DNA of 60,000 nt from Cristatella mucedo (lineage: Eukaryota > Bryozoa > Phylactolaemata > Cristatellidae), in the NCBI GenBank assembly GCA_009760855.2, contig WPIO01000066.1, forward strand, positions 493,501-553,500, written 5' to 3'. Position 1 is the stretch's first letter. Every line of letters starts with the position of its first letter. The notes under the pieces were generated by a model that searched no databases, was not told the DNA's origin, and was given only the letters and a program-made list of their open reading frames with translations. Shown in pieces: positions 52,701 to 58,469 of this stretch. The position numbers were made by a program, and so were the translations under genes.

Positions 52701-55700
52701 TGTCTCACCTTTGAGTTGCTAGAAAAATTTTGCACGGTAGCAAGCTGAGGTCGCATCGCAACGAACGGTCGCCGCTGCTCCGGTATGTAAAGCATGACCA
52801 AACGGCGGCAGCTGCTTGGGCACCAAGCCAAGCAAGGCCGGCAGCGTAGCAGATATGCAGACTACAGACTATAGCACATAGACCAGACGACTCACGTCAG
52901 CCCGGCAACTCGTTGCAACACTGCTGTTTTCCAAAAGCCTGGTAGCAGCAGTAGAGCTTCAGAGCTGTCATCCGCTTGCAGTGGCCAATGAGGGACTGCC
53001 TACTGTAGGACTCGAACCCAAGACCTGGATTGTGAAGTGCAGGCATTTTAAAACGATTCTAGGACTCAGGAATGCCTTCACGAGGCGAGTGTATGCTTAA
53101 TCACGTGACTGTGGTTACATCGACGATTAAATGCATCTTGTAGCTTTGTCAGAAAATTTCGAAATACAACTCAAAATTCGGCAGGCACTACGACCGTGGT
53201 CAGGACGTGCATTGCTGACCCAGGACTTCGAAACTTTCTGGGAGCATTCTTGGCACCTGCTGCTGCTGAAGATGCTATCACCAAACTGAATTGGCTTCGT
53301 GGGTGAGTCGAGTGGCTGAATGTCAAGGCTGAATAAAAATGAAAATTGAGCGACTGAATGTGCCGTGGGCACCGACAGCCTGGAGCACACTACCATCCAA
53401 TTGACGTCACGATATCTTCTGACTTGACGACATTTAAAAAAATGCTGTAAAACCCAACACACTCCTCACATATGAGCAGAGAACTTGTGAACTTGTTAAC
53501 TGTCCTTTGTGAACTTATTTGCGCTGACACTGGGTATGGTATCGCTGATAAACCAGCATGCTTCGTTAGCAGTGAATTTAAAGTGCCTACAAAAGAGCAC
53601 TTATTTGTTTTAGGGCACTGCTATTACTTCTGTCATTATTATGCAACAATTGAGCATGCAGCCATTACTATTTATTTGATGAAATCTGTCCTGAGCCTAT
53701 GGTACAGTAAGTGTCAATGAAGAATTCAGCTCTCTCTAAATGTAATACTGACTAACGCTAAATGCTAGCCAATCGGTACATTATCAAACCAAAGCAGATT
53801 AGAAGGGCAGCCAATTTAGCTACAGAGTGTGTTGTCGAGCAGTAGCAGTAGCAGCATGGCAGAGCCTCCACTTTTTTTTGCATGCCCAGCGATCGGCGCT
53901 GCCCTGCTGGCTGAAGTCTTTGAGTCGTATGCTTGCCTCCGAGACTCCCAGTCCCCAGGTGACCGCTAGATTTCCCTCCTCTGCCGCCGACCGGCACCAG
54001 CTTTCTGGCAATCGTTTACCGCTGCTTCTGTCTATTCTACTGCATCCACACTGACCGAACGGTGCAATACTTCTCACTGCTTTCTGGGCAATGAGGTGTA
54101 GTGGCTAAAATACGTTCAGGCACCAAGTGCACTATAGGGAACTACAGGATAACCGATGCTCAGTCCTCAAGGCTTTGCATAAATACTAATGAGGATAAAC
54201 TCAGACAGACGGGCGGACAGATAGGCGCACACACACACACACACGCCCATGCACGCACACGCCCATGCACACGCATGCACAGACGCACTTGCTCTCACCT
54301 GATCGGCAGTGAAAAGGCCCTTGTTCCTCTGGCGCAGCCTGCATTGCAGATAGTAGGCCGAGTCCTCGTGCATGCCGTAGCGCTTGTCGCTGTCGCAGTT
54401 CAAGTTGGTGCACTGGCTTGGGTTGTCGGGTATTGTGCTGCAATGATAGAGGCGAACGAGATCTCTGTTCCCTCTGCATGTAAACGATAGCGTTACTGCT
54501 TCAGCACGAGTGGCAGGCTTCAGTAACCATAATAACCATGCATGCAGGGCCAAGACAACAGCAGACCCGGTGAAGAAGCACCGTAAAAAGGCATGGCAGC
54601 AGCAGCAGACTGTTTGCACATGCCCTTAACGCTGCAAGAAAGAGGTGTATTTAGCTTCTTCTTAGATGTCATCAAGTTGGGATTTTCATGATATAGATCA
54701 TGAGTTGAGAGCTTCCAAACTAGAGGCATGGGCTATCTAAAATATTTGAGGCTGCATCATCCACTCTTCCTACTCAAACCGTTATGAGCTACGAATCGTG
54801 ACCGACGAGTGTGGCGATCGCAACGATAATCTGCGACACATGCAGAGTGCATGAGGCAGCTAACTGGCTGCTGCTGCTTCTCCTGTTGCTGCTGCTGCTG
54901 CCGCCGCAAACCCAAGATTGCCCGCAGCAAAATGATCGTGGCCGGGTGGCAAGGACGCTTCGAAAGCCTGACTCGGCGACTTCCAGTAGACTCGGGGCGA
55001 CGGGTGGAGGACAATTAAATCTACCGGCAGACATGTGAGACGAGGCTCAGCAAGACGTACGTGGTCGTGGCTCCATCTCGGACGTTGTCACCACACATGT
55101 ACTGCAGAATCAGCTGGCAATTATTGTTGGGACCAGAGCAGGAATGTTGCGACGTCCTGCAAATCAAAGGTACAGCATGTGGAGCAGGATATAAAGCTGC
55201 TTTTACGAAACTGGCCTTGCTCACAAATGGTGACAGGAGACTTGATCTTGAATTAACAGCTGGCGACAAACCGGCGGTCAACCAGGTGGTCAACCAAACA
55301 ACCAAATATAACAGACAAGATCTGAGCATATAAATTTCATTTTCGGAAGAAAATTTTGTTGATACACACTTTCAATTAGCCCCCTACCGCAGGAAATAAA
55401 TGCTAGAATGAGTCCGAAAGAGTTCGACCGATTCCCGTGCTATCAGCTATCATCAGAGGCTGTATGGTCGACTGGGAAGAGACGTTGCATTTGACCTTGG
55501 TAGTTAAGGCTTCTGATGCAAGTAGCAAATTGGCTGTGAAGGTGGCAAACAGCTGAAAGTTCATTCACGTTTATTAGTCAGAAAAAATCATTAGAAACAG
55601 ATTTTAGTCACCGTCCTGGCACTCTAGGTTAATTGCCCAGGCCTCTAACGATTTGCCTATCGCACACAAAACATTTGTATATATATATACATACATATAT

Positions 55701-56592
55701 ATCCTATATATATATATATATATATATATGTGTATATATATATATATATCCCAAATAGATATATATATATATCCCAAATATATATATATATATATATATA
55801 TATCTCTCTCTCGAGACTAACAATCAATCAGAATGCAACGAAGGACTTTAGAGCCTCGGCTTTAAAAAATTTACAATGCTCGAATACCTAATCAAGATGG
55901 GCAGCATGACTGAAATAGTTTATTATAATTTTTATAAATGCAAATTAGGTGCCAAGCCACATATGACTAAAAGAGCTAGGATGGCTGCCGATTGATCAAA
56001 CGATACAGAGTAAAGTTCTTATGCTGACCCGCAAGGCTTGTCACGGCTTGGCTCCTCCATAACTAGCCGAACTGCTGCACCAGTTTCAGCCTCTTCGTGC
56101 CCTCGGCTCCTGTATGGACAATAAATGAGTTGTCCCATTCCTCCGCTTAAAGATCACTGATGACAGAGGCTTTAGCTCTGAAGATCCTAGGCTGTGAAAC
56201 TCGCTTCCACGATTCTTATACAACGACAAGTATTCTGCTTATGCCTACTGTGGCACATCCTTCCCAGCGATTCTGAGCTGCTACTTCCATGCTACTCACT
56301 ACTTCAACTGCTCTCTTGACTCTGCTATGCCTCCCACTTTCTCTTTGTTGTGTGAGATTAAGTCTGTTGGCTACCGAATGCGTACCGAAAGCTACTTCGG
56401 CTGTGAGTGTGCTATAAAAAACTCTCCTGAGTAACACCCACATAGTCTAGGTGGCTTTAAGGAGTTACAGACAGGAGATACATACACACATAAGAGCAGC
56501 CTTACCATTCTATGGACAGCTGGGAGCCTTCATAGTAGTATAGCGAGCCAACGTTGTAGCCACCTCGGTCGTTGTTCTGCGAGTCGAATAGC
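25355..56592 (-). CDS. DD3-3: DD3-3-like type I membrane protein gene, 10 exons, 5' end missing
   Basis: Joining 56592-56506, 55156-55061, 54437-54299, 52718-52440, 50637-50432, 41777-41526, 40306-40136, 39860-39646, 39519-39299 and 25753-25355 gives one uninterrupted frame of 687 codons plus stop. All junctions are GT-AG and in phase. Family landmarks as I remember them occur in order: [123 protein letters not shown] and [14 protein letters not shown]. The protein ends with one membrane segment (about 20 hydrophobic residues after TTSHTG) and a short, strongly basic tail, so the bulk should be extracellular. Several N-glycosylation sequons (NFT, NGT, NWT, NVS, NSS) support that. The start codon and signal peptide are expected above 60000. 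The biochemical function of the family is not known to me. The introns are full of LINEs and SINEs in both orientations. Confidence 0.9.
25887..25974. repeat. 44-bp tandem duplication
   Basis: Two adjacent near-identical copies of a 44-bp unit beginning GTGGCCATTGGGATTTCCAG (starts at 25887 and 25931). Lies in intron 9, ~130 bp upstream of the last-exon acceptor in transcript direction. Confidence 0.9.
25975..26447. other. Intron 9, unassigned
   Basis: Intronic sequence. No repeat family recognised. Confidence 0.4.
26448..26590 (+). mobile_element. SINE family 2: tRNA head with LINE-A-like tail
   Basis: Head: box A-like TGGTCTAGCGG (26451-26461) and box B-like GGGCTCGAGCCCC near 26500. Tail: AAGCGCCTGAATAGCGATTA, AGTTCTCTTAGGGCGCTATA and TAAATG. 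The tail matches the LINE-A 3' hairpin (AGCGCC...GGCGCT with GATTAAGTTCTCT between). Antisense to the host gene, in intron 9. Confidence 0.8.
26591..27324. other. Intron 9, unassigned
   Basis: Intronic sequence with short ATAATAATA runs near 26924. No gene seen. Confidence 0.4.
27325..28860 (-). mobile_element. LINE-A copy, RT domain to 3' end
   Basis: In minus orientation: [20 protein letters not shown] (RT N-terminal part, ~28800), [40 protein letters not shown], then a decayed GVPQGS region. [13 protein letters not shown] and [20 protein letters not shown] (catalytic YADD near 28425) follow, then [11 protein letters not shown]. Downstream is an open frame 28252-27590 with [53 protein letters not shown]. 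The 3' UTR hairpin and ATA/TTA repeats are at 27325-27410. Broken by a few indels only; same transcriptional orientation as the host gene. Confidence 0.92.
28861..29039. other. Intron 9, unassigned
   Basis: No gene or repeat recognised. Confidence 0.35.
29040..29698 (-). mobile_element. Old LINE-A copy, RT to C-terminus
   Basis: Decayed minus-strand coding for [17 protein letters not shown] (29047-29140), the QLLHAFVTSR-equivalent region, and upstream an RT segment matching [19 protein letters not shown] (TAAAAGCCTAGATTGTGCTC at 29560). Stops at the edge of the fold-back element at 29699. Confidence 0.65.
29699..30115 (+). repeat. Left arm of the inverted repeat
   Basis: Inverse complement of 30971-31387 over ~417 bp. 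The outer end is TTGTCTCAAAG and the inner end is GAATTCAGAG. Confidence 0.9.
30130..30350 (-). mobile_element. LINE-A 3' tail inside the fold-back centre
   Basis: ATAATAATAATG, GCACTTGATAAAGCGCCCTC, CTCTAGGCGCTTTACATTTG, then CAATTGAATGGTGAGTAATA and TGCAAATGTGGTTAGTGGCA. This is the complete non-coding tail, with no ORF. Confidence 0.85.
30387..30468 (+). other. Exon-like segment in the fold-back centre
   Basis: 82 bp preceded by ATATTCCAG and followed by GTAAGTTA, open in one frame: [20 protein letters not shown], then AVVRLVH. No further coding exon was found around it, so this may be chance, a captured gene fragment or part of a transposon-borne gene. I do not recognise the peptide. Confidence 0.3.
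30550..30670 (-). mobile_element. LINE-A-like 3' tail fragment
   Basis: ATAATAATGTATTTGCATAG, GCCCTCAGAGAACTGAATCT, TAGGCACTTTACATATGCTG: a diverged version of the LINE-A tail. Confidence 0.7.
30971..31387 (-). repeat. Right arm of the inverted repeat
   Basis: Inverse complement of 29699-30115. See the fold-back element. Confidence 0.9.
31390..31760 (-). mobile_element. Old LINE-A fragment, EN-RT linker
   Basis: Aligns by eye with 44330-44480 (GGTCGACATAGGTATTTTTA, GCATCTGTAATTCCACTATG, TCGATGGACAGTCAGTCCTG) and with the AGAAAAACGAGATGATCTAG block upstream. Heavily decayed. Confidence 0.6.
31805..32085 (+). mobile_element. LINE-B 3' end fragment
   Basis: TTCTTACGCAACGATAACTA, GACTATGGCACATCCTTTTC, then the 3' UTR GGCTACCGAATGGGTACCGA, CTATACAAAACTCTCC and GAGATACATTACATGG. 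Truncated 5'. Confidence 0.85.
32205..32280 (+). mobile_element. SINE head remnant
   Basis: GAACAAGGTACTCGAGC, then CAGGTCGTGGGCTGGAGCTC resembles the box A to box B interval of the tRNA-derived heads. No body follows. Confidence 0.4.
32295..32472 (-). mobile_element. SINE family 1, nearly complete
   Basis: On the minus strand: GATGGCACACTAAGTAAGGC (box A region), GGTCGTGGGTTTAAATCC (decayed box B), GGTGGGCGATCCTGTATTGC, CACTGCAAGCGGTGGTGATA, GCTGTAAAGGCTC and AGAGGCTGTTAAATCAGC-like end. Confidence 0.8.
32490..32570 (+). mobile_element. SINE family 1, 3' end
   Basis: GCGATAGCCATGAAGGCTCG, TCTGTCGCTATATAAATGGG, CGGTTAAATTAGCTA: the terminal part of the family-1 body. Confidence 0.65.
32571..34884. 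other. Intron 9, mostly unassigned
   Basis: A degenerate ATTATT-rich segment with a loosely repeated CCAGCCATACAAATGTATTA motif lies at ~32820-33020. The rest shows no gene or repeat I can place. Confidence 0.4.
34885..35470 (+). mobile_element. Old LINE-A copy, C-terminus and tail
   Basis: Open frame 34891-35199 reads [57 protein letters not shown], then [14 protein letters not shown] decayed tail AAACGGCTAGAAGGAGATAT with GTGCTATATAAGTATAATT follows. Confidence 0.8.
35471..36099. other. Intron 9, unassigned
   Basis: An 88-codon open frame at 35718-35984 has no recognisable domain. Probably intronic chance. Confidence 0.35.
36100..36207 (+). mobile_element. LINE-A 3' tail
   Basis: CCTTTGCAGCAAATGTAAAG, CGCCTAGGAAGAGATTGAGT, TCTCTGAGGGCGCTTTATCA, then ATTATTATT. 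Tail only. Confidence 0.85.
36340..37277 (+). mobile_element. Old LINE-A-like copy, RT to tail, decayed
   Basis: Codons for [17 protein letters not shown] (shifted; 36365-36415), [32 protein letters not shown] and a decayed C-terminus ([17 protein letters not shown], 36940). The tail is TGAAGTGCCTAGAAAGAGAT, CTGAGGACGATATATAAATG and ATTATTATT. The GATATATAAAT ending resembles the SINE-2 tail more than the main LINE-A tail. Confidence 0.75.
37280..37530 (-). mobile_element. LINE-B 3' end fragment
   Basis: Antisense 3' UTR: CAATCTATCTCCATCTAGAG, GTGTTGTGCAGGTGATTGTT, CCCTATGCGGCTTTCAGCGA. It abuts the preceding LINE tail directly. Confidence 0.7.
37715..38211 (-). mobile_element. Young LINE-A 3' end, near-identical to 21890-22372
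   Basis: Minus strand reads [80 protein letters not shown], then the full 3' UTR, hairpin and repeats. About five differences over ~495 bp from the copy ending at 22372. Confidence 0.92.
38212..39127 (+). mobile_element. LINE-B copy, RT palm to C-terminus
   Basis: Begins exactly in the RT palm, [17 protein letters not shown] (38215), and continues [40 protein letters not shown] and [21 protein letters not shown] frameshift near 38815 follows, then [20 protein letters not shown] and [17 protein letters not shown]. Ends ~170 bp before exon 9 of the host gene, opposite strand. It joins head-to-head with the LINE-A fragment at 38211 without a spacer. Confidence 0.9.
39299..39519 (-). CDS. DD3-3: DD3-3-like gene, exon 9 in window
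   Basis: Acceptor CGCTCAG before 39519; phase requires this AG and not the upstream TTTAG at about 39534. Encodes [60 protein letters not shown] and [14 protein letters not shown]. The donor is uncertain: CAA|GTGACA at 39299 or GTG|GTAGGA at 39350 are both phase 0. I prefer the longer form because IGANGG looks like conserved coding sequence. Confidence 0.85.
39646..39860 (-). CDS. DD3-3: DD3-3-like gene, exon 8 in window
   Basis: Acceptor TTTGTAG before 39860, donor GTAAGC after 39646. Encodes [60 protein letters not shown] and [11 protein letters not shown]. Leaves with one base. Separated from exon 9 by only 126 bp. Confidence 0.92.
39861..40135. other. Intron 7 of the DD3-3-like gene
   Basis: 275 bp between exons 7 and 8. 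No repeat recognised. Confidence 0.6.
40136..40306 (-). CDS. DD3-3: DD3-3-like gene, exon 7 in window
   Basis: Acceptor TTTTTAG before 40306, donor GTAAGT after 40136. Encodes [40 protein letters not shown] and [16 protein letters not shown], with phase 2 at exit. [14 protein letters not shown] is a strong family signature. A minus-strand SINE starts ~12 bp upstream of the acceptor, inside the intron. Confidence 0.93.
40318..40470 (-). mobile_element. SINE family 1 in intron 6
   Basis: CTGATTTAAAAGCCTCATCT, GGCATAAGAGCACGCATGGC, TATCACCACTGCTTGCAGCA: antisense family-1 body with a decayed head. Begins ~12 bp upstream of the exon 7 acceptor. Confidence 0.7.
40770..40925 (+). mobile_element. 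SINE family 1 in intron 6
   Basis: Head with ATCGTGGGTTCGAGTCCAGC (box B GGTTCGAGTCC, perfect), then TTATTGCCACTGTAAACAAT, TAACGCTCTTTTGCAGTTAT and AAATAAGGCTGCTC. Confidence 0.75.
41180..41310 (-). mobile_element. Decayed SINE family 1
   Basis: Minus-strand box B-like GGTCAAAGTTCGAGTTC and a GCAATATAAATAAATGAGTC-type end. Diverged. Confidence 0.5.
41526..41777 (-). CDS. DD3-3: DD3-3-like gene, exon 6 in window
   Basis: Acceptor CTTGCAG before 41777, donor GTGAGT after 41526. Completes Arg, then encodes [60 protein letters not shown] and [20 protein letters not shown], ending FED. The upstream intron is about 8.65 kb and contains the rearranged LINE-A cluster. Confidence 0.92.
41966..42250 (-). 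mobile_element. Two decayed LINE-A 3' tails in intron 5
   Basis: 41966-42050 (ATCAAATCTCTTTCTGTGCA, CTTTGCACATGCTG) and 42155-42245 (ATAATAATATAGACAATACA, CTCTCAGAGAACTTGATCTC, TAGGCACTGTACATATGCTG). Both are antisense tails without ORF. Confidence 0.65.
42251..42579. other. Intron 5, unassigned
   Basis: No gene or repeat recognised. Confidence 0.4.
42580..43895 (+). mobile_element. LINE-A 5' segment: ORF2 N-terminus and endonuclease
   Basis: Reads an N-terminal [14 protein letters not shown]...[14 protein letters not shown] stretch (~42688-42785) typical of CR1-like ORF2 starts, a stop at ~42900, then an APE-type endonuclease. Its landmarks are [54 protein letters not shown] and [12 protein letters not shown] frameshift near 43525 is followed by [20 protein letters not shown] and FAPLTKHTV. 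It breaks off in KAYKRS at ~43895. This is the most 5' LINE-A sequence in the window. Confidence 0.88.
43896..45262 (-). mobile_element. LINE-A inverted segment: endonuclease to RT N-terminus
   Basis: Minus strand, from 45262 down: [19 protein letters not shown], then [95 protein letters not shown]. In the next frame come [55 protein letters not shown] and [17 protein letters not shown]. It stops abruptly at 43896, joining a KAYKRS remnant of the opposite strand. Confidence 0.9.
45263..47163 (+). mobile_element. LINE-A 3' segment: RT to tail
   Basis: Starts in [18 protein letters not shown], continues [74 protein letters not shown] and [13 protein letters not shown] palm motifs follow: a shifted [11 protein letters not shown], then [37 protein letters not shown] and [10 protein letters not shown] (YADD changed to NADD). 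The C-terminal region is 46300-46933, and the tail with hairpin and TTA repeats is at 47090-47163. Several frameshifts and the NADD change make it inactive. Confidence 0.9.
47150..47438 (-). mobile_element. LINE-A 3' end, tail-to-tail with preceding copy
   Basis: CTCGCAGAGTACTCAATCTC, CAAGGCGCTTTAAACTTGCT, GGTTAGTGGCACCATGC, then TAAATGCTGTCCTAAATAGG and TTTAAATGTGGTCAAGTCAG. Its TTA/ATT tail is shared with the plus-strand tail ending at 47163. Confidence 0.85.
47439..49035 (+). mobile_element. LINE-A copy, RT to tail, many frameshifts
   Basis: From ASGHVHAPC-like codons through [78 protein letters not shown] and [21 protein letters not shown] decayed [18 protein letters not shown] follows, then [20 protein letters not shown] and [11 protein letters not shown]. 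The tail is ATGGTGCCTAGAAAGAGATT, AAGTTCTCTGAGGGCGCTTT and ATTATTGCATTATTATC. Confidence 0.85.
49090..49545 (+). mobile_element. Old LINE-A C-terminal fragment
   Basis: CDFCNSLL-like codons near 49140, [39 protein letters not shown], then a decayed end ([17 protein letters not shown]). The 3' tail is missing. Confidence 0.7.
49555..50175 (+). mobile_element. LINE-A copy, 3' end
   Basis: [20 protein letters not shown] (shifted), [29 protein letters not shown] and [20 protein letters not shown]. 3' UTR: GCGCTTAGAGAGAGAGAGAT, a shortened GAGTTCTCTGCTTTATCAAG lacking the GAGGGC half of the stem, then ATTATTGTTATTATC. Confidence 0.85.
50190..50285 (+). mobile_element. LINE-A-like tail remnant
   Basis: CAGCAAATGCAAAGATCCTA, GATAGATATTCAGTG, GAGTGCTATACAAACGTA, then ATTTATCATTATTA. 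Confidence 0.55.
50432..50637 (-). CDS. DD3-3: DD3-3-like gene, exon 5 in window
   Basis: Acceptor TTTTTTCAG before 50637, donor GTAGGT after 50432. Starts in phase 0 with [20 protein letters not shown], then PPDC-like [39 protein letters not shown] and ILRI. Contains three N-glycosylation sequons. Ends with two bases of the next Arg codon. Confidence 0.92.
50638..51809. other. Intron 4, unassigned
   Basis: Just over 1.1 kb without recognisable gene or repeat. Short open frames overlap on both strands. Confidence 0.4.
51810..52280 (-). mobile_element. Old LINE copy, C-terminal region
   Basis: Minus strand: [20 protein letters not shown], then [14 protein letters not shown] (51817-52011). 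Further 5' in element orientation come shifted codons for [12 protein letters not shown] and [10 protein letters not shown] (52061-52246), parallel to [18 protein letters not shown]. More diverged from LINE-A than other copies. Confidence 0.7.
52440..52718 (-). CDS. DD3-3: DD3-3-like gene, exon 4 in window
   Basis: Acceptor TTTCTAG before 52718, donor GTAGAG after 52440. 93 codons, phase 0 at both ends. Encodes [60 protein letters not shown] and [14 protein letters not shown], ending STEGACK. The [13 protein letters not shown] and ESQNVKSRW blocks are the clearest family signatures. Confidence 0.92.
52719..52924. other. Intron 3 next to exon 4, unassigned
   Basis: No repeat recognised. Confidence 0.35.
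52925..53050 (-). mobile_element. SINE family 1 in intron 3
   Basis: Minus strand has GGTCTTGGGTTCGAGTCCTA (box B GGTTCGAGTCC), GGCAGTCCCTCATTGGCCAC, TGCAAGCGGATGACAGCTCT. The head 5' part is decayed. Confidence 0.7.
53330..53655 (+). mobile_element. Old LINE-A 3' end
   Basis: Codons resembling [11 protein letters not shown] and [12 protein letters not shown] near 53370-53450, then a decayed 3' UTR (TTTAAAGTGCCTACAAAAGA, TTTTAGGGCACTGCTATTAC and TTATTATG). Confidence 0.6.
53656..54219. other. Intron 3, unassigned
   Basis: No gene or repeat recognised. Confidence 0.35.
54220..54285. repeat. CA-rich simple repeat
   Basis: ACACACACAC followed by GCACGCACACGCCCATGCAC-type units. Lies in intron 3 beside the exon 3 donor. 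Confidence 0.85.
54299..54437 (-). CDS. DD3-3: DD3-3-like gene, exon 3 in window
   Basis: Acceptor ATTGCAG before 54437, donor GTGAGA after 54299. Encodes [20 protein letters not shown], then [20 protein letters not shown] and LFTADQ. Ends in phase 0. A CA-rich simple repeat begins ~25 bp inside the downstream intron. Confidence 0.92.
54630..54760 (-). mobile_element. LINE-A-like C-terminal remnant in intron 2
   Basis: Minus strand has [20 protein letters not shown] and [12 protein letters not shown], parallel to [27 protein letters not shown]. Confidence 0.55.
54866..54908. repeat. CTG/CCG trinucleotide run
   Basis: Interrupted CTG repeats turning to CCGCCG. Intron 2. Confidence 0.85.
55061..55156 (-). 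CDS. DD3-3: DD3-3-like gene, exon 2 in window
   Basis: Acceptor TTTGCAG before 55156, donor GTACGT after 55061. Completes the Trp codon, then encodes [20 protein letters not shown] and [12 protein letters not shown]. Cysteine-rich. Phases match both neighbours. Confidence 0.9.
55157..55670. other. Intron 1, unassigned
   Basis: No gene or repeat recognised. Confidence 0.35.
55674..55815. repeat. (TA)n microsatellite
   Basis: Interrupted TA dinucleotide runs with CCCAAATA interruptions, ending in TCTCTCTCTC. Confidence 0.95.
55965..56486 (+). mobile_element. LINE-B 3' end abutting host exon
   Basis: [20 protein letters not shown] (decayed), [11 protein letters not shown] and [15 protein letters not shown], then the 3' UTR GGCTACCGAATGCGTACCGA, GAGTAACACCCACATAGTCT and GGAGATACATA. 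Ends about 15-20 bp from the donor of the exon at 56506, opposite strand to the host gene. Confidence 0.85.
56506..56592 (-). CDS. DD3-3: DD3-3-like gene, first exon in window
   Basis: Acceptor TTGCAG before 56592, donor GTAAGG at 56505-56500. Enters with one base (third codon position) and leaves with two (TG of a Trp codon). Encodes [20 protein letters not shown], then EGSQLSIEW. It is not the first exon of the gene: the expected N-terminal signal peptide and leading segment are not found between it and 60000. Confidence 0.85.
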
Positions 56593-57254
56593 CTGCAATC
56601 GGCCGATTGGCTCGAGGTCAATGCAAGGCAGTGGACATGGATTACTGCTAAGGAGGAAGGTAACCCCCATTACCAGAAGGGTTAGCACAAGTGACCACGA
56701 CAGCTGATTGGTTCGCTGAAGCTGTAGCAGCTGCTGGCTGCACAAGACACCTGCTGCTGAAGTCTTGTCTGCTGAAGGAAGTCTGCTGCAGATCTAAGCT
56801 TGTATATTGCTTTGACTAGCGTGCAGTGGCTCTACGGTCTCCAGAGCACCTTCAGCAGCAGCTACCACAAGTTCGGCAAACTGCGACAGGAGCTGCCACA
56901 AGTTCGGCAAACTGCGACAGGGAAGAGGGGCACAGCATTAAAGGAAGGTGTGCATATCCAGCTTTTAAGCAGCGCGACTTGCTTCTTAAGGATAGCATCG
57001 ACGCCTATCGAAATTGATGAGCTGCCAAGACGTTCGTACTCTGAGCAAAACGGCATTCCTTCAAATCGTTAGGTCAGCATGGAATATCATCATCTTTCTA
57101 AGAATTGTTAGCACTACATGAAACTACCTCGTAATCAAAAAGAAATCTTTCATCTTTCTATTGCTGGCATAAACTAGTCTACAAAAACGAAAGCATCAAG
57201 GACCAAGATTGCTCTTTCTCGAGAAGTACACCTTAAGGTCTATTGAATGAAGGT
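56593..57254. other. Upstream intron, unassigned
   Basis: No coding exon of the DD3-3-like gene could be found here. Contains the 31-bp tandem duplication at 56860-56921. Confidence 0.4.
56860..56921. repeat. 31-bp tandem duplication
   Basis: AGCT(A/G)CCACAAGTTCGGC unit of 31 bp present twice (starts 56860 and 56891), one base different. Confidence 0.92.
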
Positions 57255-57720
57255 CATTTAAGGAGAGGGAGAGATGAGGGAGACAGATGGATATGTCAAT
57301 AAATGTATACACAAAATACACAAACAGACATAGAATATGTATCTGTACACTGACACAGACATACAGCTCCAGACTAAGAGACATACAGGCTGTATAGAAA
57401 AAGAGAGACAGACATATAGACAGAGACAAAGTCAGACAGAGATGGGTTGAAAGACAGTGAGAGACATAGTCAGATAGAAAGACAGGAAGACAGACAGTGA
57501 GTGAGGCAGACAGTGAGAGAGAGAGACAGTGAGAGAGAGAGAGAGGGACAGAGCAGGAGATGGAGCAGAAAACAGATAAGAGACAGACACATATCTGCAC
57601 ACACAGAAGCATTCGCCTGTAAATAACATGAGAGAGATTGATAGATTATTGGGTGGACGGATGTGGAGAGTGAGAGAGAGTGTAAGAAAGAAAGAGAGAG
57701 ATAGCAAGATGGGTAGGGGT
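57255..57720. repeat. GA/GACA-rich low-complexity tract
   Basis: Mixture of GAGAGA, GACAGACA and ACAGAGAC units. Minus-strand open frames rich in Ser/Leu across it are compositional. Confidence 0.85.
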
Positions 57721-57949
57721 AAAATTGTACACACTTTGCTGCATAATTGCCAACACTGCTCAGAATCACAAGTTTCCAGATAAATAGAAAACTATTAATG
57801 GCAATACACTGCATAGTGCATTAAGAAAACTACATATCAGTATAGGCTCATTATATATGCTTGAAAGAAAGCATATAAGCACATTACAGGTAAAATCATG
57901 TTTACATTTTCAGAATACCTAAGCACAGAAACAACTGTTCACGCAGGCA

Positions 57950-58420
57950 AAGCCAATACAGTGAGGAACAGGTGAATTTTAGCTTCCTTTAAAACGTCAT
58001 AAAGTCTAGGGATATCATGAAGGCAGTTGGTTGCCAATTCCATTCTATAATAGCAACAGCAATTGGAACCACAGGTTCAAAATGTTTGAGGTTATAATGA
58101 TAGAATTTTGATTACTGCTGCAGAGGCATAAATCTCTTTCTAAGCACTTTACATTTGCTACAAAGAAAACTGGTCTATGGGTTAGTAAGCTTATGCACAG
58201 CATCAGCATGCATTAAAACACAAAGGTTAATATACCGGGTTCAGGCAAAGGCTTGAAAATATATGCAAATTTTAAGCTCTTTTAAATGTCCAGTGGTAAG
58301 ATGTCGTAACAGGATCAGTCGCGAGTAAGTTACAGACTTTTGGAAAATTTGATGAAAAGGCACTCTCACAAAAATATTGGAGGTTTGTTAAAAGCACGGC
58401 CAAAGGCGCATCAGTTCCGA
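57950..58420 (-). mobile_element. Two decayed LINE-A-like 3' segments
   Basis: 57960-58100 resembles the C-terminus (minus strand AACCATTTTGAA, TTTAAAGGAAGCTAAAATTC). 58125-58420 resembles a tail (AATCTCTTTCTAAGCACTTT, CATTTGCTACAAAGAAAACT) followed by TTTAAGCTCTTTTAAATGTC. Confidence 0.6.
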
Positions 58421-58469
58421 GCAGGATTCCCATAGCTTCCCTACTGTATCTTTTTTACCTTCATGCTTT

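Noticed and set aside
54101-54490. 129-codon plus-strand open frame
   Set aside because: It is the antisense shadow of DD3-3-like exon 3 plus a CA repeat.
57196-57814. Ser/Leu-rich minus-strand open frames as membrane proteins
   Set aside because: They are read through GA/GACA low-complexity DNA. The same applies to 59071-59399.
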